DNA of 64,000 nt from assembly GCF_041397485.1 (NCBI RefSeq), contig NZ_JAWKWO010000007.1, positions 4,259-68,258 of the forward strand, in the 5' to 3' direction. The translations under genes were made by a program, and so were the position numbers. This document shows positions 8,569 to 18,686 of the stretch, piece by piece (the first letter of the stretch is position 1; each line of letters begins with the position of its first letter). The stretch is from Zhengella sp020637775. GTDB lineage: Bacteria > Pseudomonadota > Alphaproteobacteria > Rhizobiales > Rhizobiaceae. A model generated the notes under the pieces. It ran no database searches. It was not told the origin of the DNA and worked only from the letters and a program-made list of their open reading frames with translations.

Positions 8569-9383
8569 GCGCGGGCCTCCTTCAACACTTGGGCGCCAAG
8601 GCCACGCACCAGGTCGCGACGATACCGGGCCGTTGCATGCAGATCGCCGCGCGCGTCGAGCGACCAGGCAAGCGCATTGAGCGCGTCCGCCTCGTCCTCG
8701 GGGGCAAGCGCATCCCAATCCTTGACCACAGGTGTGTCGTTGACCCCACCAACGGCCAGGCGGACACGGGATTTCGTGACGACAGCGGCGCAGGCAACGA
8801 TGGCGAAATCGCCCTTGCGGCGACCGACCTCGCCGAACCCCGTGCCGCTTCCGGTAGGCAGATCGGGGAATTCGACCGCCACGATCAATTCGTCCTCGGC
8901 CTTGTCGGTGAGCATCATCCCCAGAAAAAACTCCGCACCGCTGACACGGCGCAGCTTTCGCCCCTTGCGCAGAACCACCTTGCCGTCGAGCGCACACAGA
9001 GCGAGCGGGATTTCAGCCGACGGGTCTGCATGGGCGATAGAACCGCAGATCGTTCCGCGGGCGCGTGTCTGCGGATGCCCGACCCAAGGCAGCAGCTTCG
9101 CAAGAAGCGGATTGAGCGCCTCCAGATCCTCGCGCGCCAGCAACTCTGCTTGACGCACCCCGGCACCGATCCGCAACATGTTCTCGCCGGTCTCGACCCT
9201 GCGTGTTTCTTCGGCATTCATGAAGTCGATCAACACGGAAGGCCGCGCAAGACGCATGTTGAGCATCGCCATCAGAGACTGGCCGCCGGCGATCACACGG
9301 GCCTCGTCACCTGTCTCGAAGATCAGGCCGGCGGCCTCGTCCAGACTGTCGCAGCGGATATAGTCAAACGGTGCCGGCTTCAC
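8556..9383 (-). CDS. Molybdenum hydroxylase medium subunit, FAD-binding
   Basis: A 275-residue flavoprotein of the CoxM/XdhB family that passes electrons from the iron-sulfur subunit to the final acceptor. The FAD-binding loops VIAGGQSLMAMLNMRL (residues 30-46) and TICGSIAHADPSAEIP (around 110-125) are intact. Length matches the family. It is encoded between the large and small subunit genes with 4- and 13-base overlaps. The order large, medium, small differs from the coxMSL order but is seen in other molybdenum hydroxylase operons. Confidence 0.92.
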   Translation of the reverse strand: MKPAPFDYIRCDSLDEAAGLIFETGDEARVIAGGQSLMAMLNMRLARPSVLIDFMNAEETRRVETGENMLRIGAGVRQAELLAREDLEALNPLLAKLLPWVGHPQTRARGTICGSIAHADPSAEIPLALCALDGKVVLRKGRKLRRVSGAEFFLGMMLTDKAEDELIVAVEFPDLPTGSGTGFGEVGRRKGDFAIVACAAVVTKSRVRLAVGGVNDTPVVKDWDALAPEDEADALNALAWSLDARGDLHATARYRRDLVRGLGAQVLKEARACAG

Positions 9384-12331
9384 GATGCACCTCCCAGCCG
9401 CGCGCGCAGCCGCGCGAAGATTCCCTGACGGTGTGTAGGGGCGCCCGCCCTGCGGCCCAGCGCCGAAAAGAACTGGCCAATGACGATCTTTGCCGCCCCG
9501 TCGAGCAAGCGCCCGCCCACGGACGCGACCTTGCCGCCGACCGAAGCCTCGTAGGTATAGCCGATGATGGTGCCGCCCGCGCCGTCCGGCGCAAGAGTTA
9601 CCTTGCCCTCCCCCATGCCCGTACCCAGCGCGCCGCTGGCCTTGCCGGTCAGAACCGCCGAACGCGGCTCATCCAGATCCGACAGCGCCACATCCACGCG
9701 ATAACGCCCCTTCACCGGGCCGACGCCAAGCGTGACATCCGCCAAAAACCGCGTTGGCGACAGGCGCTTGACCCCATGCGCGCCGGGAATGATCGCGGCA
9801 AGCTGGTCGGCATCCATCAACAAATCCCAGATGTCTTGCGGTGCCGCATCGACGCGCGCCTCCCCCGTCCCGGACAGCCCCTTGCCGCCAGTCTCCCGGC
9901 GCTTTTCCTGACCCTCGGGCGCCTTGGGCTCGTCTTGCAGAAACCCTGCGATCCGTGCGGGGATCAGCGGCAGCACCAGATCGACCTCTCCGCAACCGGG
10001 ACGCAACGCATCTGCAACCGCGTTCGCCACACAAACCGGTGTCGACATGCAATTGCCTTCGCCCACGCCTTTCGCCCCGAGAGGTGTGACCGGAGAGGGG
10101 GTGCAGATATGGTAAATTTCCAGATCCGGGATCTCGTGAACCGTCGGAACGGGATAATCTGCGAAAGTGCCCGCTAGAAACGCCCCGTCCTCATCATAAG
10201 CGTATTCTTCATAAAGCGATGCGCCGATTGCATGGGCAAAGGCACCGCGAATCTGGCCCTCCACCATGCCTTCGTGCAGGATCGTGCCGCAGTCATGCAT
10301 GCTCACGTAGCGGTCGATATGCGCCTCGTGGGTGATCGGGTCGATCTCGACTCCGCAAAAATCGAAAATGAATCCATGGCACAGCGACGAGTTGATCTCG
10401 TCCGCTTCGTTTGGCGCGCTCAGTTCGGGGGCTGTCCATATGGCTGTTTCCCGGATCGGCGAACCATCGAGTTCCGGCAGGGTCGCCGGAGCCCAATGGG
10501 CCGCCGAGGCCACACGCGCGAAAGGAAGCGCCGCATCGGGATTGCCGGCCGCAAATATCCTGCCCCCCTCGAACCGCAGATCGTCCGCCACCACGTTCAG
10601 TTGCGCCGCCGCGATCCGCGCGAGCCGGTCACGCAAGCGATCCGCCGCGATGCGCACGGCCCCGGCCGAAGCCGCCGCGAACCTGCTGGCGTAATTGCCT
10701 GCGGCGATGGACCAAGCATCTTTCGTGGTATCGAGCGCCGCGACAACCTTGATATTGCCCGGCGACAGCCCGAAACACTCGGCAACGATCCCTGCGGCAA
10801 CGGTCTTGTGCCCCTGGCCCTGCGGTACGGAATCAAGTTGCACGGTAATCGTGCCCACCGGGTCAATATGGACCGTGGCGCTCGACTGCGCGCCGTTTTT
10901 GGGGCCCGATCTGGCGCGCTCTTCGGGCGTCAGCACAGTCGACAAATACCCCATGTTGGACACCGAGGGTTCGACCACGACCGACAAACCGATACCGTAC
11001 ATCCGGCCTTCGGCGCGCATCTCGTTCCGACGAGCCACAAGCGCATCGTACCTCCCGTCTCTCAACGCCTGCTCAAAGGCCTTGACGTAATCACCGGAAT
11101 CATAGGTCGCTCCGCTGGCGGTCTTGTAGGGGAATGCACCCGTCGAGATCAGGTTCGTCCGGATCACATCGATCGGATCGAGGTCCAGTTTCACCGCGAT
11201 ACGCTGCATCAGCCGTTCGAGCACGAAGTATATCTGCGGCCCGCCAAAGCCGCGGTTCAACCCCGTCGGCGTTTTGTTGGTCATTACGATCCTGTTGCGC
11301 ACCGACAGGTTCGCGATGTCATAGGCGCCGCACAGATTGCCATGCATCCGGTACAGCGTCGCCGGTTCCGGCGCGCGCAGATAGGCACCCACATCCTCGA
11401 CCTGATCGTAATCGAGCGCGGTGATCCGGCCATCGCCCCGAACCGCCGCCCGCAGTGTGATGGCGCGATTGGTCGATGAGACAGACGCTGTGAGGTGTTC
11501 CAGCCGATCCTCAACCCATTTCACGGGCCGGTCCGCAAGCCGCGCACATGCAGCCAGCAGCGCAATGTAAGGAAACACGCCCTGTTTGACCCCAAAGCTG
11601 CCGCCCGAATCCTCGGGCGTCCGCAGGCGCAGGCAATTGCCCGGCACTTGCAAGGCCCTTGCGATCACCGGATGGATCGAGAAAGGCCCTTGGAAATTTG
11701 CCGTGATGTCAAAGGATTGGCCATGTGGCTCCCATTGGGCAAGAACGCCATAGGTTTCGATGGGGGTGCAGGAATTGCGCGGATACCGCACCGAGATATC
11801 CACCACATGCTCTGCACCGTCAAAGGCCGCGCCCGGATCGCCATAGGTGAACTGCCGGTCCGATCCAAGATTGCCACCCATCTCGTCATGCAGAACCGGC
11901 GCATCCGCGCCGAGCGCCTCGACCTGGTCGAGCACCGGCGCAAGAGGATCGTAATCTACCTCGATCAGATCGAGCGCATCCTCGGCCGTATAGCGGTCTC
12001 CGGCGAGAACGACGGCGACGGGTTCGCCAGCATAGCGAACCTTGTGCCGCGCAATCGGCCAGCATTCGATCGGAAGCCTGACCCCAACCATGAGCGGGGC
12101 CGCGACCCCTGCATAATCCTCCCCGGTCAGAACCGAATGCACACCGGCAAGGCCGCGCGCCGCATCCACATGGATCGCGCGCAAACGCGCATGGGCATGC
12201 GGGCTGCGCAGAATGGCGGCATAAAGCGTGCCATGCGGCACCGGCAGATCGTCAAAGAACTGACCGCGCCCCGTCAAAAGGGGTGCGTCTTCCAGCCGCG
12301 ACATCGGTTGATGCGGCACATCCTTCGCCAT
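9380..12331 (-). CDS. Molybdenum hydroxylase large subunit fused to a C-terminal CoxG-like domain
   Basis: A 983-residue fusion. Residues 1 to about 790 are a xanthine dehydrogenase-type molybdopterin-binding subunit: GRGQFFDDL near residue 21, GLNRGFGGPQ at 357-366, QGQGHKT near 500 and GAKGVGEG near 735, where the last Glu is the catalytic base of the family. The remainder is an SRPBCC domain of the CoxG type (VDAAPQDIWDLLMD, then VGPVKGRYRV and GMGEGKVTL), normally a separate gene thought to help assembly or membrane attachment in CO dehydrogenase operons. The CO dehydrogenase active loop AYxCSFR is absent, so the substrate is probably a (hetero)aromatic compound or its CoA ester. It overlaps the FAD-subunit gene by 4 bases. 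Confidence 0.9.
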   Translation of the reverse strand: MAKDVPHQPMSRLEDAPLLTGRGQFFDDLPVPHGTLYAAILRSPHAHARLRAIHVDAARGLAGVHSVLTGEDYAGVAAPLMVGVRLPIECWPIARHKVRYAGEPVAVVLAGDRYTAEDALDLIEVDYDPLAPVLDQVEALGADAPVLHDEMGGNLGSDRQFTYGDPGAAFDGAEHVVDISVRYPRNSCTPIETYGVLAQWEPHGQSFDITANFQGPFSIHPVIARALQVPGNCLRLRTPEDSGGSFGVKQGVFPYIALLAACARLADRPVKWVEDRLEHLTASVSSTNRAITLRAAVRGDGRITALDYDQVEDVGAYLRAPEPATLYRMHGNLCGAYDIANLSVRNRIVMTNKTPTGLNRGFGGPQIYFVLERLMQRIAVKLDLDPIDVIRTNLISTGAFPYKTASGATYDSGDYVKAFEQALRDGRYDALVARRNEMRAEGRMYGIGLSVVVEPSVSNMGYLSTVLTPEERARSGPKNGAQSSATVHIDPVGTITVQLDSVPQGQGHKTVAAGIVAECFGLSPGNIKVVAALDTTKDAWSIAAGNYASRFAAASAGAVRIAADRLRDRLARIAAAQLNVVADDLRFEGGRIFAAGNPDAALPFARVASAAHWAPATLPELDGSPIRETAIWTAPELSAPNEADEINSSLCHGFIFDFCGVEIDPITHEAHIDRYVSMHDCGTILHEGMVEGQIRGAFAHAIGASLYEEYAYDEDGAFLAGTFADYPVPTVHEIPDLEIYHICTPSPVTPLGAKGVGEGNCMSTPVCVANAVADALRPGCGEVDLVLPLIPARIAGFLQDEPKAPEGQEKRRETGGKGLSGTGEARVDAAPQDIWDLLMDADQLAAIIPGAHGVKRLSPTRFLADVTLGVGPVKGRYRVDVALSDLDEPRSAVLTGKASGALGTGMGEGKVTLAPDGAGGTIIGYTYEASVGGKVASVGGRLLDGAAKIVIGQFFSALGRRAGAPTHRQGIFARLRARLGGAS

Positions 12332-12430
12332 CGAGGCCCTCCTCCAAGACCGTCATGTCATTGGAAGAGAGGTTAAGCAGTGAGAGGGCGGAAACCGATT
12401 GTCAGGGAGCGCAGAATTTACCGAGAAGTC

Positions 12431-13297
12431 TCAAATACGTAAGAAACCCGACACATTCCCAAGCCGGGAAATCGAGCGAAAGCTCGAAGGCGTGACACCG
12501 GAATGATCGCGGAAAAACCGCGTGAAATGCGCCTGGGTGGTGAACCCGAGCGTATCCGACAGCGCACCGAAACTGATATCGCTGGTCACCGCCGCGCTCA
12601 CCGCGCGCTCGATTCTGATCATGTTCAGAAAGACGCGGGGGGTAACACCTGTCGAACTTTCAAAGACGCGAAAGAAATTCGCCCGGCTCATGCCCGCGGT
12701 GTCCGCAAGGCTATAGATATTCGTCACACCACCGGGGTTGCGGCGCAATTCGCTGACGGCCTTGGCAACGCGCCAGTCTATGTTGTGGTTGCGCGCGGCA
12801 TCGCGCAGGCTGTCGCCGACCGAGCGCCATTCGGTGAACCGTTCGATGACTGCGATCATGAGCTCGCCAAGCTGGCTTTCATGCTCTGCTATCGCGGTTG
12901 GCGTATGTACCATGCTCGCCGCGAGATCCATGGTTTGCTTGCGGATAGCCGGTGTGATCGCATCGACCGTCTTCTCGAAGAACCCCGCACCTGCGCTCGC
13001 GGCCCAGTTGGGGCGGAACCCCGCCAGCCACGAGGGCTCGATATACAAGGCAAGAATGATCGTCCGGGGCGCATTCTGCCGATGAACATAGGCATGCGGC
13101 GTCCAGGCGTTGATCAGGACCGCGCTGTCGTCGGTCAGGGGGGCGACCTCGTCACCGACCAGAAAGGACGTGTCCGCGCCATCGACCTTCAGCAGCACAT
13201 GACAATGCGGATGGGCATGGCGCACCAGCGAGCGATCCATGTCGAGCAGGGCAACACGGCCGAATTCGCCTGTTCTGATCCGCAACGCGTCGGACAT
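12431..13297 (-). CDS. AraC-family transcriptional regulator, cupin sensor domain
   Basis: A 288-residue regulator. The start at 13297 is preceded by GGAGG; the open frame to 13585 is an unlikely extension. The N-terminal half has a cupin-like sensor (HAHPHCHVLLKVDG, residues 23-36). The C-terminal 100 residues are two AraC helix-turn-helix units: SLADTAGMSRANFFRVF, then ISFGALSDTLGFTTQAHFTRFF. It lies 99 bases upstream of the molybdenum hydroxylase gene on the same strand, so it probably activates that operon in response to the substrate. The Tn3-type element begins about 90 bases upstream of its start. Confidence 0.88.
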   Translation of the reverse strand: MSDALRIRTGEFGRVALLDMDRSLVRHAHPHCHVLLKVDGADTSFLVGDEVAPLTDDSAVLINAWTPHAYVHRQNAPRTIILALYIEPSWLAGFRPNWAASAGAGFFEKTVDAITPAIRKQTMDLAASMVHTPTAIAEHESQLGELMIAVIERFTEWRSVGDSLRDAARNHNIDWRVAKAVSELRRNPGGVTNIYSLADTAGMSRANFFRVFESSTGVTPRVFLNMIRIERAVSAAVTSDISFGALSDTLGFTTQAHFTRFFRDHSGVTPSSFRSISRLGNVSGFLRI

Positions 13298-13385
13298 AGC
13301 CCTCCTCCGATCTCCCTTCGCTGCAGGACACCTGCGCCAAGTTGCACGAATATAGCGCAATTTGCCAACAATACAAAGCCTGTCC

Positions 13386-13423
13386 GGGGTCTGATGCCGG
13401 AGGGGGCAGGATCGTATCATAAG
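13386..13423. repeat. Tn3-family 38-bp terminal inverted repeat (one end)
   Basis: This 38-base stretch begins GGGGTCTGATGCCGG and ends ATCGTATCATAAG, matching the usual Tn3-family end pattern (GGGGTCTGA...CGTACGCTAAG). It stops 4 bases before the tnpA stop codon, as expected for a Tn3 end. It marks the left boundary of the mobile segment. I did not find the partner repeat in the window. Confidence 0.7.
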
Positions 13424-13427
13424 GGCA

Positions 13428-16190
13428 TCAACGCTGTTTCGGCCATCTGTACTCGCCGGTGAGCAGGATATGTGCCCATCCGAGGGGTGAGGTATGTGCC
13501 ATGAGGTGGGGTGCGCAGTCCAAGCCTTCGCGGCGGCGATTGGCGACGGCCTGGCCGAGATGCTTGGTGTTCCAATAGATGACAATCGCGGCCAACAGGT
13601 TCAGCCCGGCCATGCGGAAGTGCTGCCCCTCGCTGGTTCGGTCGCGGATTTCGCCCTGGCGGCCGATCCGGAGGGCGTTCTTCAGGGCATGGTGGGCTTC
13701 GCCCTTGTTCAGACCGATCTGGGCACGGCGCTGCATGTCAGCGTCGAGCAGCCAGTCGATTATGAAGAGCGTCCGCTCGATCCGTCCGATTTCCCGCAGT
13801 GCCACAGCCAGCTCATGCTGACGGGGATAGGATGCGAACTTCCGCAACAATTGGCTTGGGGGCATGGCCCCCGCCACCATGGTTGCTGCGCTGCGCAGGA
13901 TGTCGGGCCAGTTTGCCGTGATGAGGCGTTCCTTGATCTTACCGCCAATCAAGCCCTTCAGCTCTTTCGGGCAGGTGGCCGGATCGAAGAGGTAGAGACG
14001 CTTTGATGGCAGGTCGCGGATACGCGGGATGAACTGGAACCCGAGCAGCGAGGTCACGGCAAAGACGTGATCGGTGAAGCCGCCGGTGTCGGCATACTGC
14101 TCTGTGATCTTCCGCCCGGCGTCGGTCATCAGCAGGCCGTCCAGGATATAGGGCGCTTCGTTCACTGTGGCCGGAATGGTCTGTGTGGCGAAGGGGCCGA
14201 ACTGGTCGGAGACATGAGTGTAGGCCTTCAGTCCTGGCTCATGCCCGTACTTGGCGTTGATCAGGTTCATCGCCTCGCCCTGACGTGTCGTCGGGAAGAA
14301 CTGCCCGTCGCTCGATGCGGTTTGTCCGCCACCCCAGAACCGCGCCATCGGCAAGTTGGACTGCCCTTCAATCACCATGGCCAGGGCGCGCGCCATCGCC
14401 TCCCCTTCGACATGCCACCGCGACAGGCGTGAGAGCTGGAAGAAGTCGTGCGTGTTCGTGGCTCCGGCCATTTTGCTGAGCCCGAGATTCAGCCCTTCGG
14501 CGAGCAACACATTCAGCAGGCCGATCCGGTCCTTGCAAGGCACTCCGGTACGCAAGTGCGTAAAGGCCTCGGTAAATCCGATTTCATCGTCCACCTCGAG
14601 CAGGAGGTCCGTGATCCTGACTTCCGGTAGACGTCTATAGAGATCGAGCACCAGGGCGTCGGCTTCCTCGGGAACTGCTGCGGTCAATCGGTCGATTTTC
14701 AAGGTGCCATCCTCTATGGAACCTCCCGGTATGGTCCCGGCCTTTGCAGCGCGGGCCAGTCGGCATACAGCATCGGACAGACGCGCCGTGCGGTCGGCCA
14801 ACCAGGTTTCGGGCTCGAACGGCATGGCCAGCCTCGGCGTGCCGCGGGCGGCCTCGACCGGGACCAGCGCGTCCTTCAGGTCGCCATACCTTCGCGAATG
14901 CGCCAGCCAGATATCACCTGAACGGAAGGCATCGCGTAGATGGAACAGGACCGCGACCTCCCATACTCGGTGCTCATCGTCGCCATCCAGGTGGCGATGC
15001 CACTTTGAAGTGCGGCGCAGGGGGGTCAGCGGTCGGCCGTCAGTCGTCTCCGTGCCCGCGATGATCACGCTCGCCGTCAGCAGCGGTTCCGCCACGGGCG
15101 TGGCGCAAATCTCCAGCGCCCGCAGCATGCGAGGCGCATAACGCCGGAAGCGATGATATCCGTGACCGACATGCGCCAGCGGATCGGCGGCGAATGTATC
15201 GGTCAGTTGTGCAGCCGTGGCGACAAGCCCCTTGAGGGATGACCAGCCGCCAGCATTGCCGACGGCCTCTTCAAGGGAGGCCTGGTCCTCATGCGCTTCC
15301 AGAAGCGCCGCGCCCAATGTCCTGAAGGATTGCAGGGTGTCCTTCAGCACCGATTTGGCGTCGTTCATCCGGGCGTCACATCGCGATTTCGCCTCGCGCC
15401 ACGTCTTGCCGACGATCCGGTCATGGGTCTCGACCACGGCGTCGGCAATGGCGCTACGCCATTCCAGCGCGCAGACTGCAAGAATGGCGAGGCGGCGGTC
15501 ACCCGAGATATCCCTCAGATCACCCGCGAAGTATCGCTCGCCCTGCCGACGCAGGCGGGCAACGCGATGCGGTGGCACATCGGCAAGAACTCCCCGGTCC
15601 AGTTTCAAAGCTTGCAAGTATTCCAGGCGCTCCAGCAGGCGGTTCATGTCCGCCGAGTTCCGCCCGATCTCGAACTGACGCAGCCAGACGAAGCGCGTGA
15701 CCGCGCCGCCCGCATCTTCGGTCAGCAAGGCGTCGAGCCGGGTTCGCATGTAATCGTCCAGTCGACCGGCGATCCGGGCCTCGACCCGGCGTTCCGCCGC
15801 CACCAGCGCATCCGCGCAAAGCCGCTCGATGACCGTGATCCCCGGCAGGATGGTCTGGGCCGCCCGGCATTGCTCGACGAGGTGCCGTGCCAGACCCTCG
15901 TTCGACCGGGCGGTTTCGGCGGCCTTCTCAAGCCAGGCTTTCAGGTCCCGAGCGCCCCGCCCGGTGAACATCTTGTAGCCATAGATCTCGCGCAATTCGA
16001 CAAGGTGCCTTCGGCGCGTGACGTCTGTCTCCGCATAGCAACATAGGTCGTCGGCCCTCTCGCCAAGTTGTGCAGCGATGAACCTGGCGACTTCGATCGG
16101 GATCACCTCGGCCGGCGATAGCAGCCGTCCTGGATGCCGAAAGGCGCAAAGCTGCAGGGCAAAGCCCAAGCGATTGTGCGACTGCCGCCG
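13428..16190 (-). pseudogene. tnpA: Tn3-family transposase TnpA, N-terminus removed by IS21 insertion
   Basis: About 920 residues of a Tn3 transposase. The preserved start, SHNRLGFALQLCAFRHPGRLL, normally lies about 45-50 residues into the protein, so the first part is missing, and the break coincides with the end of the IS21-family element at 16191. The body is intact, including the conserved EQYADTGGFTDHVF and FIPRIRDLPSKRLY blocks that contain a catalytic Asp, and the C-terminal ANRRREGLDCAPHLMAHTSPLGWAHI. A TTG inside the IS could start translation, but the native start is gone. No resolvase for this transposon is recognisable nearby; the serine recombinase at 20 kb belongs to a different family. 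Confidence 0.85.
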
Positions 16191-16216
16191 TGTCAACGCC
16201 GGAGCAAAAATGCGCC
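16191..16216 (+). repeat. IS21-family terminal inverted repeat, left
   Basis: Begins TGTCAACGCCGGAGC and continues into AAAAATGCGCC. It pairs with the right terminal repeat at 18661-18686. Confidence 0.8.
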
Positions 16217-16305
16217 AGTTGGCCGAAGTAAAAATGCGCCAGATGACGTCATGCGAAGGGGCCCGATCGGGCCCCTTCGCATGAAGGCGCGCCGTTTCGT
16301 CGGGA

Positions 16306-17083
16306 TCAGTCCGTTGCGGAATCGCGGTTTGGCTCGGCAGCCTTGCGGGATTGTGCGAGGCGATAGCTTTCGCCGTTCATTTCCAGGATATGGACATGGT
16401 GGGTGAGCCGATCGAGGAGCGCGCCGGTCAGTCGCTCGGAGCCGAAGACGCTGGTCCATTCATCGAAGGGCAGGTTCGACGTGACGATGGTCGAACCGCG
16501 CTCGTAGCGCTGTGAGAAGACCTCGAACAGCAGTTCGGCTCCGGTCGGCGACAGCGGCACGTAGCCGAGTTCGTCGATGATCAGCAGTCGAACCTTGGTC
16601 AGTTGCTTCTGCAGCCGCAGCAGTCGCTTGTCGTCACGCGCCTCGAGCAGTTCGTGCACCAGCGCCGATGCGGTGATGAAGCCGACAGGCAGCCCCTTCT
16701 GGCAGGCGGCCAGACCGAGGGCGAGAGCGATGTGGGTCTTGCCGGTGCCGCTGTTGCCGACGGCGATGACATTCTCGTTGCGGCTGACGTAGTCGCAGCG
16801 CGCCAGTTCCATCACCAGCATCTTGTTCAGCGATGCGATGGCATTGAAGTCGAAGCTGTCGATGCTCTTGACGGCGGGGAAGCGGGCCGCCTTGATCCGC
16901 CGCTCCACCATGCGCCGTTCGCGATCGATCAGCTCGAGTTCGGCAAGCCGGCAGGAGATAACGCGAATGATCGACGCCTTCGGCGGCGCACTGCCGGGCG
17001 AGCTTGTCGTATTCGCGCAGGAAGGTCGGCAGCTTCAGCGCCTTCAGGTGATGGGACAGCAGCAGTTGCGGCGTATCGTTCAT
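16306..17083 (-). pseudogene. istB: IS21 transposition helper ATPase IstB, frameshifted
   Basis: IstB is the AAA+ ATPase that assists IS21 transposition. The gene starts at 17083, overlapping the istA stop in ATGA (MNDTPQLLLSHHLKALKLPTF). Reading is lost after HSRYLL: one extra C at about 16948-16955 shifts the frame, and the protein resumes as RLAELELIDRERRMVERRIK. Downstream, Walker A GNSGTGKTHIA and Walker B LLIIDELGYVPLS are intact, and the 201 residues from 16911 would still contain the ATPase core. Either this copy is dead, or the single base is a sequence error. Confidence 0.8.
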
Positions 17084-18577
17084 GACCCGGCTCCGGCCAG
17101 AAGGCTCATGTAGCTGCGCACCGACGTCACCTCGACGCGGGCTTTCGGCAAATAGGGATAGACCGTCATGTCGAGGCGTGGTGGCCGGCGTTCGATCCGG
17201 CACAGGACGAGATGCTTGACCGCGTCGAACCCGATCGTGCCGCGTTCCAGCGCACTGCGGATCCCGGCATGGACATCGTCGACGGAGAATGTCTCCATCA
17301 GGCGCAGCACCTGGACGAACTCCGCGCCTTCTTTTTCCCAAGCGCGCTTCCAGAAGCCGGCGCAGCGTGGTGAAGGCTTCCGGCAGGTCCCAACCGGCCA
17401 GCGGAGCCGCCTGGTCGAGGGCATTGGTCTTCTGCTCGATCAGCGCCAGGTAGTGTAGCGGGTCGAAGATGAAGTCCTCCGTCTCCCAGGAACGGCGATG
17501 GCGGGCGATGATCTCGGCGCCGCAGGCAATCACCACCTCGTGGACGTAGCCGCGCACGAGAACCTCGCGATGGCCGTAGGTGGTCGGGACGGAATAGTCG
17601 TTGCCGCGATAGCGAACCAGCGACAGCGAACTGACCCGGGCGGTGCGCTTGTCGCAGGCGTCGTAGGCCACGGCCGGAAGAGGCTGGAAGTGGGCGCGGT
17701 CGCGTTCGAGGCGTTCCCCGATCGTCTCGCCATGACCGCGCAGCCTGTCGCTCATGCGCCGGCGGCACCGGGCTTCCAGCCAGGCATTGAGATCGTCGAA
17801 GCTGGCGAACCGCGGCAGCGGCACCATGAAGTTGCGACGGCAATAGCCGACCAGCCCCTCAACCTTGCCTTTGTCGTTGCCCTTGCCAGGACGTCCGAAG
17901 CGATCCTCGAACAGATAGTGGGAGATCAGTTCCGAGAAGATGCGTGTCCGCTTGCGGGTGCCGTCTCCAAGAATGCGGGCGACCGCGATCCTGGTGTTGT
18001 CATAAAGGATCGAAACAGGCACCCCGCCGAAGAATGCAAAGGCCGAGACGTGACCGTCGCAGAAGGCCTCGCTGGTCTCTGCCGGGTAGGCCTTCACGAA
18101 ACAGCCGTCGGAATGCGGCAGGTCCATCGCCAGGAAATGGATCTTGCGCTCGGCGCCGCCGATCACGCCGAGCGCTTCGCCGAAATCGACCTGGGCGTGG
18201 CCCGGCGGATGGGCCAGCGGCACGAACATCTCGCGCTGGCGCTGTCGGGCGGCATGGACATAGTCCTTCACGATCGTGATGCCGCCAACATAGCCGCGCT
18301 CGTCACGCAGACGCTCGAAGATCCGCTTCGAGGTGTGGCGCTGCTTCTTCGGCCGGTCGCTGTCTTCCGCCAGGATCTGGTCGATAATCTCGACGAACGG
18401 GTCGAGCTTCGGACGGCGAACCGGCTTCATGCGCCGATACCCCGGCGGAACCGAGAACCGCAGCATCTTCTCCACCGTCCGGCGATCGATCCCGAAAACA
18501 CGGGCAGCCTCGCGCCGGCTCATGCTCTCGACGAAAACCGCCCGCCTGACACGTCCATAAAGTTCCACGCCCTTCAT
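17080..18577 (-). pseudogene. istA: IS21 transposase IstA, frameshifted
   Basis: IstA starts at 18577 (MKGVELYGRVRRAVF) with an N-terminal helix-turn-helix (SRREAARVFGIDRRTVEK). The DDE integrase core includes AHPPGHAQVDFGEA, YDNTRIAV and NDKGKVEGLVGYCRR, which carry the catalytic acids. After RRLLEARLGK the frame is lost at a run of five A (17332-17336 on the minus strand). Removing one A restores EGAEFVQVLRLMETFS and on to the proper end at 17080. The frameshifted read-through product would run on into istB sequence. A slip at a homopolymer could be a sequencing error or real decay. Confidence 0.82.
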
Positions 18578-18660
18578 CCCCGCCCTCTGCCAAAGTCGAG
18601 AAGGCTACCACTGGCGGAGTTTTGCTCCGGCCAACAGCCGGATCATCCGGCCGCTTCAGT

Positions 18661-18686
18661 GGTGGATTTTTACACCGGCGTTCTCA
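18661..18686 (-). repeat. IS21-family terminal inverted repeat, right
   Basis: Read on the minus strand it begins TGAGAACGCCGGTGT, then AAAAATCCACC, matching the left repeat at 20 of 26 bases. Confidence 0.8.

Larger units (their letters stand above)
16191..18686. mobile_element. IS21-family insertion sequence (2,496 bp)
   Basis: The element is bounded by imperfect inverted repeats: TGTCAACGCCGGAGCAAAAA at the left (16191 on) and, read inward on the minus strand from 18686, TGAGAACGCCGGTGTAAAAA. They agree at 20 of 26 positions. AAAAATGCGCCAG occurs twice just inside the left end, the short internal repeats typical of IS21. It carries istA and istB on the minus strand. No short target duplication is seen: the left flank is tnpA and the right flank a methyltransferase gene. 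The copy therefore sits at a recombination or deletion junction rather than a simple insertion. Confidence 0.88.

Noticed and set aside
9380..12331. Carbon monoxide dehydrogenase, suggested by the CoxG domain
   Set aside because: The active-site loop AYxCSFR of CO dehydrogenase is absent; the sequence there is GLNRGFGGPQ, as in xanthine dehydrogenase-type enzymes.
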